DNA of 64,000 nt from Austropuccinia psidii (lineage: Eukaryota > Basidiomycota > Pucciniomycetes > Pucciniales > Sphaerophragmiaceae): positions 19,330,564-19,394,563 of the forward strand of contig JALGQZ010000009.1 of NCBI GenBank assembly GCA_023105745.1. Reading direction: 5' to 3'. Numbering within the stretch: position 1 is the first letter of the stretch; each line of letters starts with the position of its first letter. The notes beneath the pieces were generated by a model. The model searched no databases, had not been told where the DNA came from, and saw only the letters and a list, made by a program, of their open reading frames with translations. This document shows positions 51,641-63,403 of the stretch, piece after piece. A program made the translations under genes and the position numbers.

Positions 51641-51940
51641 TGAGATTTGAGGTAGTGGTACCATAAGTATTTATTTCATTGTTTTCAGGGTCACTTGCTG
51701 TGTCATTCTCATACATAGACAGATTGTTTGGAGTATTGCCTTCATGGCTGAGAGATAATTCAGAAAGCCCAAGATTGAGAACAGAATTTCCCTGTTTTGC
51801 TGCTTTTTACCAATTCCTTTGTCGGGTGCTTTAGTCAGCATAAATTCCTTTCCAAGTTTTTCCATCAGCAAGAGTGACTTGGTACCTCTTGCAACTTGGT
51901 CAGGTGCAGAAATCCATTTTGTGATTTTAGAGAACCATAA
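51636..51940 (-). pseudogene. N-terminal exon of a second Tnp2-type transposase
   Basis: Minus-strand frame reading PSCKRYQVTLADGKTWKG, then STRQRNW, then GNSVLNLGLSELSLSHEG, then NTYGTTTSNLISE, ending at a GTGAGT donor. It is interrupted by at least three nonsense codons. The first part aligns with the N-terminal exon at 29648 (LSCSQYKIITTN..., CSTRNRHWRN). An acceptor (CTAG) lies just upstream near 51942. Only this exon is recognisable. Confidence 0.5.
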
Positions 51941-53099
51941 ATCTAGAATTAAAAGATAAAAATTCATCAATTGGGAGTAAGAGATAAATGTAAAAGTCAA
52001 TTTCTGTCAAATGAAAAAAAAGAAAAGAAAAGATGAAAAGGTAAAAAAAAGTTGATTTTAACTTCGTGTGAGGTTGAGGGTACCCCAGCATACACATATA
52101 ATCATATATGCATAGCAGTCAAGTACTGTAGTGTACCATATTAAGTATGTAAAAAATAAAAATAAAGTATAATGGAATTATTTAAAATTAATGTTGAGAT
52201 TGGAGCAGAGTTAGGAACCGTTGAAATAAAGATAAAATAAAATAAAGATAAACTCAAAATAAAATCAAATGAAAACCTCAGTTGAATCAAAATTTTAAAA
52301 AAAGGTATATGCAATATAAATTGAAATATAAAAAAATTGACAAAAAGCTCAAAAAAAGAGATAGAATGGAATGAAAATTGAGATACATTAAAACTCCTAT
52401 AACATAATGAAAATAAAATAAAATAATCAAATTTAATCAAAAGAAAGTAAAACAAAAATAAAATGAAAAATGAAAAGAAAAATTCAAGAAAAATGGGATA
52501 TAAATAAAATAAACATTAAAAAAATGAATTTCAATTTATAGAATATTACATGAAATAACAAGCCAAATGATGAGTACCTTAAAAACCAATGCAAGGTAAA
52601 CTCAAATCAACTTATATTTCAAACCATACAGACTAAATGAACCTTGAATTGAAAGAAAAAGTTGTAATAATATCAGATGAAAAAATTAAATCGAATTCCA
52701 TTTCAATATTAAAAGGAATAAATATGAATATAAAATAACATAAAATGATAAAGTATAAATATTATATATAGAGAAAAAAATGCAAATAAAAATATAAATA
52801 AAAATCCATTTGAAAGGTAATAATCATTTTTATGAAGTTTTATAATAGAAAATTTATAATATTAAATGCTATCAGAGTAAATTGAGGGTCATGAGAAAGT
52901 AAAAAGAACAATTTCTGTCATGAAAATATAATGAAATATAAAAAATGCAAATAAGTACATCTAACAAACATTCATATTTTGTATGGAATATAAATAACCA
53001 TTATTATAACCCCTGTAAATTGATTTTCTATTAAATATGGTTATTGATTATTTATTATTAAGGATTATAATGTTAATTCTTAATATTATTCATTTATAT
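51941..53099. other. AT-rich stretch without genes
   Basis: A-rich sequence with many AAATA and GAAAAT words. The only open frame of note on the minus strand (52141-52455) is a Phe/Ile/Tyr-rich low-complexity translation and is rejected. Confidence 0.5.
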
Positions 53100-53149
53100 A
53101 TTTTTATTATAATTAATTGACTAATTATTCATAGTCAATAACTCAATTA

Positions 53150-53946
53150 TTGTTATGTTTTGTTTATTGATTAATTTCAATTAGAATGGATGTGTTATTT
53201 TTAATCATATTCATTGGTTAATCATTGATATTAATTCTTAATTTAGGTCAAAAGAACTAAAAAATCTGGGAAGAACTTGATATTTTGGTTAATCATCATT
53301 ATTCCAATCTTATATTTTATAGCTTAATCTTTGACGATTATTATATAGAATTTATTTTAATTACTCTAATTTAATTATTAATTCAAATTGAGAAAAAGCA
53401 TATGAATTTTGATAAGTAAAATTATTATTATTTTGGATTTAAATATTACTTTCAATTATAATGGATGTGTTAATTTTAATCATAGTCATTGGTTAATTAT
53501 TGATATTATTTCTCAATTGAGCTCAAAATACATAAATAATTTTTGAAGGATTGATAGTTTGGTTAATCATCATTATTCCAATCTTAACTTTGATAACTGA
53601 ATATTTGATTATTATTATGAAGAATTTATTTCTTACTATTATAATTGAATTGTTTATTTTTATTGAGAAAAAGCATATGAATTTTGATACGTCAAATTAA
53701 TATTATGTTGGATTCATTGATTAATTTTAATTCAAATGGATGTGTTGATTTTAATATTTGTCTTTGGTTAATTATAAATATTATTTCTTAATTGAGCCCA
53801 AAATAATTAAATAATTTGGGAAGTATTGATATTTTGTTAATCATCATTTTTCCAATCTTAATTTTGATAGCTCAATCTTTGATGATTATTATTAAAAATT
53901 TATTTCTTATTATTATAGTTTCATTATTAATTTTATTGAGAAAAGC
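53150..53946. repeat. Satellite of 275-bp period, about three units
   Basis: The word ATGGATGTGTT recurs at 53186, 53461 and 53736, exactly 275 bp apart. Each unit then has a TTGGTTAATnATTnATATTA word, AATCATCATT(A/T)TTCCAATCTTA and a terminal TTGAGAAAA(AG) block. A diverged partial unit may extend left to about 53040. Confidence 0.85.
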
Positions 53947-55939
53947 TGTCAGCCTGTGACTCAAAACCAGAGCACAAGCATGACACAAAATACCATAAGC
54001 CAATGGTGAAGCCAAGATACCACCGAAACATGGAGCTGAGCCAAAACATCTCAAAGGGTATTAAAATAATAAGTAAACTCACCTCTTTCTAAATATACAA
54101 GTCTCACTATCCTAGGACAAAGAATAAATACAGCTATTCATGGTCAAAGTTGTTGCTTAGCATACACCTTAATTTTCACCTCCCATCTGAAATCCAGAGG
54201 AAGAGGCTTAACACCGGCAAATTGGTATTAAAATTAAAGCTTCAAGTCAAGGATATCCAATGGTCTTAGCCAAATTGCAATAATACAAAGTTTACAGAAG
54301 GTATGGCCAAAATAAGGTGAAATAAGGGTGAACAGAATATTTACCTCTCATCTAACTTGTACAATTGTAGTGTGAGATACTTAAAGTGGGGTCTTTTTGG
54401 AAGGAGCACAATAAGCACTATCTGATTTTGCCTTCCATTTCGTCATATCTCCTCTAGAACAAAAGGTATTGAGCAAACAAGCTCCATACAGATATTGAGA
54501 AAACCATATATCTGAAAAACAAAACTTGACATGGAATAACTTTGCCTTATTTAATATTAACCATACCAAATGAGGAGCCATTGTGTAGATCCTATCCAGA
54601 GCTTCACAATGAGCCAACACGGAGCTCAATATCTCAAAAACTGACAAAGCTATAGCAGCTTTATGGTTAAAATCCTGCAATTGACCCAATACACCTTTTC
54701 TGTGGGATAATATCCCAAAACTATGATTATGAGGTGTCAAACAGACAAAGGAGCATTCTTATACTTCAATACCTCATAGTTCATTCAATACTGGGGTCCT
54801 ATACAAGTTTTGTACAGCATTCTATGTGTAATACATGTCAGAAGAGGGCTGTGTGGTCCCCAGATGAAAACCTTCACCCTTTATAAAGGATTTGTGGAAA
54901 CAAAAAGCAAGGACTCAGCAGTGAAAAACTCTTCATTTCCTCTATGTGGAAGACCTAGAGAGCCATTCCATCCCATTTAAGGATAAAAGGAGGTCTCTTC
55001 TCCACCAGAAAAGGTTTCCTGATTCTGCTCTTGAATTCCAATGTAGTAAAAATGTCCAAAACAGTTATACTCTTGGAAATAACCAGGTATAATTATAAAT
55101 ATAATTTTGTAGTCTCTTATTATAATAACCCAATTGATAAAGTTGTACCCAGGGCTTTCAGAAGCGCTCACCACCACTAAAACTCATTTAGTAAAGCCCT
55201 TTTCATTTTAATTAAAACTTTTTTATATTTATTATCCATGTCACAGTCATAGTCTAGGTTGTAAATACTATCATTATCACCTTTTCTAGACTCATACTTA
55301 AAATTTGGGGGCCTGGAAATGGTTTTTGACCTTTTTTGACCTTTTTTCATGCAACAAGTGAGTTTTTTCTCTTATATTCTTAATTTATGACATTATTTTT
55401 TCTCTTTTTAGGTGTGAAACTATTGAAAAAAGATATCAGACATATCTTCTAATTATTATTTTGAGTGGTATATAGCTATATACCACTGTGTCTTTTTCTT
55501 ACTGCTTCTTTCACAGGGATTAATTATAATTTAATCACCATATTATTAATTTTTGGTGTGTGTTGCATATTAAAGCCCTTAAAAGCCATAAATATAGTCC
55601 TTTTTTAACTAAAACCGACACCTCTCTTGCTGTAAATAACAGCATTAGAGGTGTGCTTGGGAATATTGATAATTTCAATTGCTCATTACATAACCACTTC
55701 TAAGATACTGGTATACAAACAGTATACCAGAAATGCACAAAGCTGTATTTTTTACGTGTAATTGATAATTTCAATTACACCATCATAATACAAGGGTATA
55801 ATGTAGGAATATATTGCCCAGAGGCCATTCTTAGATGTACAAACAGCATTTCAAGAAGTCTTAACTGACATAAGCCCTAATTTTCCTCTTTAATTAAGGG
55901 GAAGAGAACTTCATACCACTTGAAACCCAGTCACAAAGT
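53947..55939. other. Unassigned stretch with unrecognised minus-strand frames
   Basis: Minus-strand frames at 53872-54054 and 54381-54740 (119 residues, contains CEALDRIYTMAPHLVWLIL and FCSRGDMTKWK) have protein-like composition, and the first is followed upstream by a GTGAGT donor-like site near 54080. They may be exons of a decayed host or transposon gene, but I do not recognise a family. The remainder (54760-55939) shows nothing. Confidence 0.25.
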
Positions 55940-57742
55940 TGTGAGCCTTAGGGGTATTTTCATATACCCAAAAGACCACAAATAATAAATTAAGATACAA
56001 ATATAAATAAAATAAATTTATTCATATTATAAAAATAAAATTGATATATAAATAAAAATTTATATTTAAAAATCAAAATTTAATTATAATTTAAAAATAA
56101 ATTACAATGAAATTTAAAATTATGGAAATACATTTTTACTTGTAAAAATTAAGTAAAAATGAATTTTTAATGAAAATTATGAAATTAAAATATTTTTGGT
56201 AAAAAGTTATATAAAATATATTATAGCTTTTTATCCAATAAATGAAAATAAAGAAATTATCACACCATTGAATTCCTAATAAGAAATAAAGTGGGGTCAC
56301 CTCTGGATGAAATTTCTGTAACTCAACTCTAAATAAGCTTAAATTGAGTTTTTAGTATTTTTTGTACAAAATTAGAAAAATACTCAAGACCTGAATTTAA
56401 TTCACACCAAATGTGCTGTTAACCATCAATTTTTGTGTTAAAATTGAGGTGTTTTGTTTAGTTTAGAAGTTATGAGGAATTGAAGTATTTTCAATTGAAA
56501 TGTCAAAATGTGCGCATGTATTACATAAGTGAACTTTAATTTACATATGAGGTATCAATTATTACAGATGTGTAACTAAAAACTCAGCTTAATTACATGT
56601 GTAAATTATAATTGTATTACATGATGAGGAATTAAAGAAAAAATAAATTGGAAAGCTTAATTCTGGGGGGGAAAAGACACTCTACCTCTAAGGGGGAGCT
56701 AGACCTCCAAAATCCTTGCTGAGAGGTGTGAGATGTCAAAATTCACACAAAAGTTAATCACTTTTGGCCTGGAATTGAGTCACAGGGTCTGTGACTCAAT
56801 TGATGATGAGGTTTTGATACCAACCAGGGTAGTTTAAACTGCTGCAAAGAAGGTAAAACTACCCTTAAGCTAAAAAAATGTTATTAAAAACAGTTTTAAC
56901 TGGTTTCTACGCGTCTTACACATATTATGATGTGTTTTGAAGGCTCTAGACCAGGTATTGCTATAGTAATGGCTGATGTAAGAGTCTAAAATGGCTAAAA
57001 ATAGCAAAAAATGGCTTAAACCAGCCCTCTTTTGGTCTAAACCAGGGCTCAATGATGCCATAATTAGATTTTCTGTTGTCAGACTGTTTCTAACAACTGA
57101 CAAGAGTAAATTTTACTTTTGGAGTAAGAAAATTGGTGGCTATGAAAGAATGTCTTCCTTGCCCCACTTTTCCTTTTATAATTAGTTTAAACAGTGTTAA
57201 ACCAATCAATAAAAGATTCCAACCACCCTTTTTAAAGCATTTTAAACCTTTTAACCACGTGAAAAATTGATTTTAATAATTGTTTTTAACCCTTAAAATC
57301 ATTTTTACCCTTGAACCACCCCACAAGTGAATTAAAGCATCTTTCATTACTGTTAACTTTGTCACTTTGTTTCCAAATTCACTCTGGTCACTTTTGGGCA
57401 TGTTTTCTCTTTAAATATCTTTTCAAGACTTTGTTCTTTAATTAATTTCTTTTAGTACTTTGCTCAATTAATTCCAATTTAAATTGCTCTTGAAGAAATT
57501 TCTTTTGTAGCTTTAAATATCTCTTGTAGAGTATTTTTGGATAAATCTTTATTTTTGGTAAAACAATAAATTTTTATTATACTATTGTTTTATACTTAAA
57601 AAGTTAAAAACAATAAAATGTGCCTGTTTTATCTTTAAAAATACTATTTCTTACTATTTTTAAAAGAATTCTACCTTATACAAATTTTGAGGACAGGAAA
57701 AGTACTTGATATTTTATCAGAGTTTCATATCCACACCTTACA
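55940..57742 (+). repeat. LTR of family F, plus orientation (copy F3)
   Basis: TGTGAGCCT at 55940 to CCTTACA at 57742, 1803 bp. Matches 606-2444 inverted along its whole length. No purine tract on the left and no target duplication (55935-55939 versus 57743-57747). A TGG-containing stretch lies at 57759-57768, but no F-type gag follows, so it is probably a solo LTR. Confidence 0.78.
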
Positions 57743-58299
57743 ATAACTCTATTACATAATGGTTTGGAGTTGAGCTAGAGTCTTGTTATTTTGTTGGTGA
57801 ATGTGGGATTTTCATGAGTTAGGATGTTATTTATAGTGCCTTGCCTTTCATGAAAAAGGTGATGTCTCTTTTGTGGGTAAATCCCTTGTAAATATACCCT
57901 CTCAGAGATATATAATGCTGGGGAATTTCAACGAATTCATTGGAAGTTTGGATAATCCAAAAAATGTGACAATGGGGAGGAGTAATGAAAGATATTTGGA
58001 ATTTTTTATTGAATCTGATGAACTATGTAAAATGGGTCCCCTTTGAGAATAAGGAGATATCACATTATATGATGGTGGGCCATGCAGTGTGATTTCCAAA
58101 AAAAGCTGAGGATCTCAAAAATTTGCTGGGTGAATTCTCCTAAACATAGCTTTCTTAGACTTCCATGAGAGACTTGGTTCCCACTATTGATAAAATTTCT
58201 CTATTATACGGTTGAAATATTTCATCTGAGATCACTCTATTTTATCATGATACTAAGATGTTTCATCAAGTTCAAAATATTACTGTAGTTTCTGACCCC
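57743..58299. other. Unassigned stretch after the F3 LTR
   Basis: Nothing convincing: only short frames and AT-rich text. Confidence 0.4.
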
Positions 58300-58950
58300 T
58301 TATGTAATCTTCTGACCCACATGAATCCCGTTCAGGATCTGTTCATGACTCAGATAGTGAATCTAGCATAGAATATGTTCAAACACATTCACAAATGAGT
58401 CCCAACATTCCACTTAAGACCCCTATCGCATCCTCAATGAATTTATCAGGTCTCAAAATTGATGTGGGAATCTCAATGGCTCAAATTTCAAGCACCTGGT
58501 TATTAACAAATATTTTTGTTACTTCAATTGCCCCAAATTCCACTGATACACAAATTAATTTGTTTGAGGGACCAGGAAGCACATCAGAAATTTAATCAAA
58601 GGTTGATCCACATTACTTCCTCCTTAATCCTGGTTGAAATCCTATGGACTGCCAGGAACCCTTTGTTCAAATTAAACAGCCACCCCTCAATATTCCATCA
58701 GAAACTCAGGCTCATGTGAAACATAGAACACAAGTGGATGGGGGAAAAAAAAGGACCATTGGAAATGTTACTAGCAGTGGTTTTTTGGAGGGAAATATGC
58801 AATTGAAACTTCATTAAAGTGAGTCATTTCTATTTTTAAGTATAAATTATTTTCATAATTTGATATGTTTGTTTCATTGGTTAGGCATGGAACCTAAAGG
58901 CAAGACATTCAAATCTCAGGAGCCAATTAAAGATCATGATTATGTTCAGT
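58300..58950 (+). pseudogene. Decayed multi-exon gene remnant, rust-type unknown family
   Basis: Plus-strand translation shows a Ser/Asp-rich segment (HDSDSESSIEYVQTHS), then MSPNIPLKTPIASSMNLSG, a break near 58595, then PPLNIPSETQAHVKHRTQVD and GNVTSSGFLEGNMQL, a GTGAGT donor near 58820, and after a TTAG acceptor near 58884 the segment MEPKGKTFKSQEPIKDHDYV. I recall similar predicted proteins repeated in A. psidii, with no known function. At least one frameshift and one stop break this copy. Confidence 0.45.
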
Positions 58951-58987
58951 TTTGATGTTTCTTTTGATTTGTTAACTGATTATTTTC

Positions 58988-59902
58988 ATGCCATATTGTG
59001 GGCTTTGTGCATCTTCACCTCTGGTCCATAAAGAAAAGGTCATTGCATGTCATCATCCATATGCCTCCAAACCAAGAACAGGGCATGCCAGTTCATCTAG
59101 AGAAAAAATTTTCAATGATGAGGACAAGAACATGTCTCTGACTCAAAGTGAAAGAAATGATGAACCAAGGAGGGACAATTTCATGGTTCATGAGGAGAGG
59201 ACTCAGTCAAATGGTGAGTTCACAAGTCCTCAGATGCCCCTTTCCAAGAGTATGCTTGATCAATCTGAGATGATACAGCCAAGGAAACAGGCTCCCAAAG
59301 CTCATATTGTGGCAAAACATGCAAACCAGAAGGAGCAAGAAATATTGCTGAAAACAGAACTTCCTGATAATTTCCATGGGATGAGATCAGTTGTACATGC
59401 CCATTTCCTGTTGCTACTCAAAGTGAAAGAGAAGGATTTTTCCTCACTGCCAGCACCACCCAGAACAGAAGAGTTTGAAACTGAAGTTCAAGTTGCTGGT
59501 CATCTGGAATATGTCCCCAAATATTTAATCAATGAGAAACCAACACAAGCTCAGTCTCAGGGTTTCCAAAGCTATTTCCAAAATTAACTCCACAATTTGG
59601 GACTAAAGCAATTCACTTGGGCCTGGCAAAGCTTGTGGCAGCATCTGTTCAACAATTTGATGTCTATGGTGTTTTACCATACCTTCCACCTTGCATTTTT
59701 GAGCACCAAATATCATAATTACTGTTGGAACAAGGATCATCATAACTATGTTTTCATTGCAGCTTTAATGGAGCAATATTTCACTTATTTGAAAGGAGAA
59801 TCCAAGTCAGTTCAAAAGAATGAGGAGTATTTGATAACAAAGCAGGGAAATAAAAGGCTTGAAAAGATATGTCAAAGGTTTAGTCATATTATACTTTCAT
59901 GA
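58988..59902 (+). pseudogene. Unknown rust-family protein remnant with in-frame stop
   Basis: One continuous plus-strand frame of about 305 codons interrupted only by TAA at 59585-59587. The first part is charged and disordered (KEKDFSSLPAPPRTEEFETE). The second part is compact and aromatic: WAWQSLWQHLFNNLMS, FHLAFLSTKYHNYCWNKDHHN, then a basic helical stretch QGNKRLEKICQR. From memory, this second part resembles a family of uncharacterised proteins multiplied in rusts that typically ends in long acidic tails. Here it ends after the basic stretch. It could be part of a transposon cargo or a host family. Function unknown. Confidence 0.5.
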
Positions 59903-60685
59903 TTTTGAAGTAATTCTGAACATAGTATAATTCATTATACACATACCTGTGAGCTCCCCCTTGAATGGCATGATATGGTTAAATTTTGAATTCTAGCATT
60001 GAAATTCAATGACCCTTAGGTATGCTCAGTTGAAGAGGAGGTATTGTAAAATGGAATTCAAGTTTACCTCAGAGTGGGATTACACTTCCCCTCACATTTA
60101 TTAATAATTTAGTATTAAAAATTGATAGAGACCTAGATTTTTGTGATTGAATTAAAAAAAATGTAAAAAAACTATTGATTGATTACCAGAAATTTTATTG
60201 ATAGATGATGGTAATATTCCTGAAGGGCTATCACTTCAGTTGTTTGATAAAGATTGGCTCAAAGACTGTAATAAGATTCAGACTCTTGCACTAAAGATAT
60301 TTGACCTGCCTTTTATTAGCACAAATGGGGCTTCTCTACAATAAGCTAGCAAAATAGATGTTTAGCAGAGTGAAATATTAAGGTTTTGTGAAGGGCTTTT
60401 GTGGGTGTAATACAATCTGATTATTACTTCTTAAATGGAAAAAAACCTGATAAATAAACTAGAATAAAAAATTTGATTTTGCATGTACTGTACTATAGTG
60501 TCCCTTTTCAAGATTTGTCTATTACTCATTTTCATTGAGGAAATATTGAAGAAGTTCAATCCATCTCATGGTGTTCATAATTGTGGACCTGTGACGGGGT
60601 GAAAATGAGTTATCAACTTTGTCAAAATCAAATTAGATAATATCAGGAAGGCTCACACATTTAATGATTTTTTCTTTTCTTGGAC
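59903..60685. other. Unassigned stretch
   Basis: No clear gene. Probably the decayed continuation of the 58988-59902 gene on the left and of the helicase remnant on the right. Confidence 0.35.
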
Positions 60686-61124
60686 CTATTTGTAATTTGA
60701 ATATGTGATTCCCATAGAGAAAGATTGGAGAATAGTAATATGATCAGGGACACAGATGAGCTTGAAAGGTACCTTTGCCATGTTGACCTCAACTGAATGA
60801 GGAGTGATATATTGAATAACCTTCACAGCTTGTTGTTTGCCAATACAATGAAGTTGATAAAAAGCCTGAGCCTCAATGGCTGGGTTACAATTGGGCTCCT
60901 TGAAAGGTGGATATCAGAGTTGAAAAATTTGGTTATAATTTTAGGGGTCCACACACAATTAAATGGACAATATTAGTGAAAGTTATGTTTAGGCCCCTTC
61001 CAGCTACTGAAATGGATGCAATGAGTACTTCACATTCAGGATTATTGAAGAATTTCTCCAGGGTGTTCTCCTGGCATGTTTCCATAGTTATTAAATCAAT
61101 TCATGCTGGACAAGTACTGTAAGG
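60686..61124 (-). pseudogene. SNF2-type helicase C-terminal fragment
   Basis: Minus strand. The first part (about 61124-60970) reads FFNNPECEVLIASISVAGRG followed by LNITFTNIVHLI, the helicase motif V region. After a probable short intron (GTGTGT donor near 60957, CTGAT, CAAG acceptor near 60904) it reads CNPAIEAQAFYQLHCIGKQQ and VKVIQYITPHSVEVNMAK, then a stop at 60686-60688. The layout matches SNF2-family ATPases, where WNPAxExQAxxRxHRIGQ holds the arginine finger. Here the arginines are replaced (LHCIGK), so ATP hydrolysis would fail. Upstream domains are absent. Confidence 0.65.
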
Positions 61125-61259
61125 TTTGACTATGAAACAATAAGAAAATATTACAAAGATTTTACTTATTGTAATATCAATGTCGTTATGAAATCTTAAT
61201 AATGAAATAATAATAGTCATAATAATAAAGAATTTTTATAATAAGGGTGTAAAATAATT

Positions 61260-62495
61260 TTAGGGTTTTTGTAAACCCACATAAGAAAATTGGTAAAAAC
61301 ACGTAATATATTATGTGTTCTTACTCAAAACTATTGTATTTTTGCAATCAATTGGTAAAAACACATATTTTCATGGTAAAAACATTTAAGGGGTGGTTTT
61401 AAAATGAAATATGGCTATCTATGGTAATTCTGATGCCATTAATGGAATTAATGGCATTATCAATACAAGAAAGGGCATTATTAATGCCATAAATGGAATT
61501 TTGAAGGCTATTTATGTAATTATCACTGCAATAAAGGGCATTATTAATTCCATAAATGGCATTGTTGATGCAATCAATGTCATTATTAATGCCATAAATG
61601 GCATTTTGTAATTCCATCAATGGCATTGTCAATTACATTTATAGTATTGTTAAGGCCATTTATGGTATTTTTAAGGCCATTCATGCCATTCTGGAGGGAA
61701 TTTATTGCATTGTTAAGGCCATTCATTCTATTGTTAAAGGCCCGAAAAATACCATGAATGGCCTTAACAATGCCATTGTTGAGGCCATTTATGGCATGTT
61801 AAATGCATAAATGGAATAGTTAATGCCATAAATGGATTTGTTAAGGCCATAAATTTCCATTTGTGGCATTTAAAATTCTATTTGTAGAACTTTTGTAATT
61901 TCATTTATGCCATTTGCATGGCCATGAATGGCATCTGTCTTTCATTCTTGATTCCATTTGTGACATGATTATGTCATTTGTGATGCCATTTATTGAACGT
62001 TTGATGCCATAAATGGAACTGTTAATTCCAGAAATGGAATTCTAACTTCCACTCATCATAAATTACATTTTGAATTAAATTGATTTCATAAATGGCATTT
62101 TTAATTTAATTACAAACATGAACAAAAAATGTAAAAAAAGGTAGTTTTTGGGCCTACAATTGTCCTGGAAAAAAATCACAGAATTTTGGGCTTCTGGGTT
62201 TTTATTCTCAAGAATTTTACCTTTAGTTTCAAAAATAAATAATGGAAATCCATAAGTGGGAACACTCTGAATGAATTTTTCTCAAAAAATAAGCCATTTT
62301 GCCAAATTGGCCAAAATGGAGAACTTGGCAAAAAAATTGAAAGAGCTTGGGGAACTTCACATCCCATTTCAGAAAGGATATGGCAAAAAAAATTATAAAA
62401 ATGCTCAAAGCTGAGCCTGAGGAGTTTTGTTTATTCAACAAATAAGGGCTTACATGTTCTTAGTAAAAGCTTATGTGTTTTTACCAATCCCCTAA
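61260..62495 (+). mobile_element. Element C2: TIR element with palindromic array
   Basis: 1236 bp with imperfect 26-bp terminal inverted repeats (21 of 26 match): left TTAGGGTTTTTGTAAACCCA..., right, inverted, TTAGGGGATTGGTAAAAACA.... Sub-terminal copies of TTGGTAAAAACACRTAA lie inside the left end. The left half is a degenerate array of GCCAT/ATGGC palindromes (61430-62110). The right half is unique sequence shared with C1. No transposase is encoded; the open frames on both strands in the array are repeat translations (ING, NAI motifs). This is most like a non-autonomous DNA transposon. No sure target duplication. Confidence 0.65.
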
Positions 62496-63403
62496 TTATA
62501 TTATTAAATAAATATAATATTATTATTTCTATTTTGGAAGAATGATAGTCTAAAAATAAATATATTAATCATTGATAATCAATATATTTATGGCAATTTA
62601 TTATTGTTACAAAAAAATAAGAAATGTGTAATAAATTGTTATTCAATAGCAAAGAACAATTTATAATAATAATGTTACTAATATTAATGTCATGTATTAA
62701 TACAAATACTATTTATTTTAACAAATAAACATTCAAGATAATAATTGAGAGAAAATATTATAATAAGTCAAAATAATCTCCTTTTGATGCTCAATACAAT
62801 AATTTTGGATGAATTTATTCCAAATAAGATAAATTAAGCTTATTTGATTTGTATTTACAAAGAAAATAAAAGAAATTATAAATCTTCTTGATTTTATGTG
62901 GATTTAGAGTTTCCGAGAGTATTATAACAAAAAAAATTACAAAGCTGATGTAATCATGTCAAGATTGGTTATTGAAATGAATATTATATTTTTTCTTTAA
63001 TAATATAATGAATTTATATACAAAGAAGAAAGAAATTACCTTTTAATTTAATGTTTTAATATTTTCGATGAGTCTGAGGAGGAAATAGAGTAAAAAGAGC
63101 TCTATTTATAGTAAAACCTTCCATCCTATAGTCCAAAAGGCTTCTAGTTGACATTTACTGATGGTATCCACTGGAATGTATCACTGTTTTAAGGCTTAGT
63201 GATGATTAAATCATACCTAAACAATTGCATCTTCTTATTACACCATTATATGAAGTCATCACTATAATTCTAGGTTTGATGACATCATAGGCTTGGCAGA
63301 AGCCTAAAATTTGTAGATTTTTTCAGTATCAGTGATAATCTAATTTTATTCACCACTTTTATCACTTGAATAACTGTTATTCTCAAGATACGATTTCAGT
63401 GAG
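62496..63403. other. AT-rich stretch without genes
   Basis: Nothing recognisable. ATAATA-rich up to about 62950, then mixed sequence up to the LTR. Confidence 0.45.

Noticed and set aside
52141..52455. 104-residue Phe/Tyr/Ile-rich minus frame
   Set aside because: Low-complexity translation of A-rich DNA, not membrane-protein-like in pattern.
606..57742. F1 and F3 as the two ends of one giant inverted structure
   Set aside because: They are just two inverted copies of a common LTR. No matching flanks or nested symmetry between them.
61399..61810. ING/NAI repeat peptides as possible structural proteins
   Set aside because: Explained by translation of a palindromic repeat on both strands.
61420..62110. 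CRISPR-like array
   Set aside because: Repeats are degenerate palindromes without unique spacers, and the genome is clearly eukaryotic.
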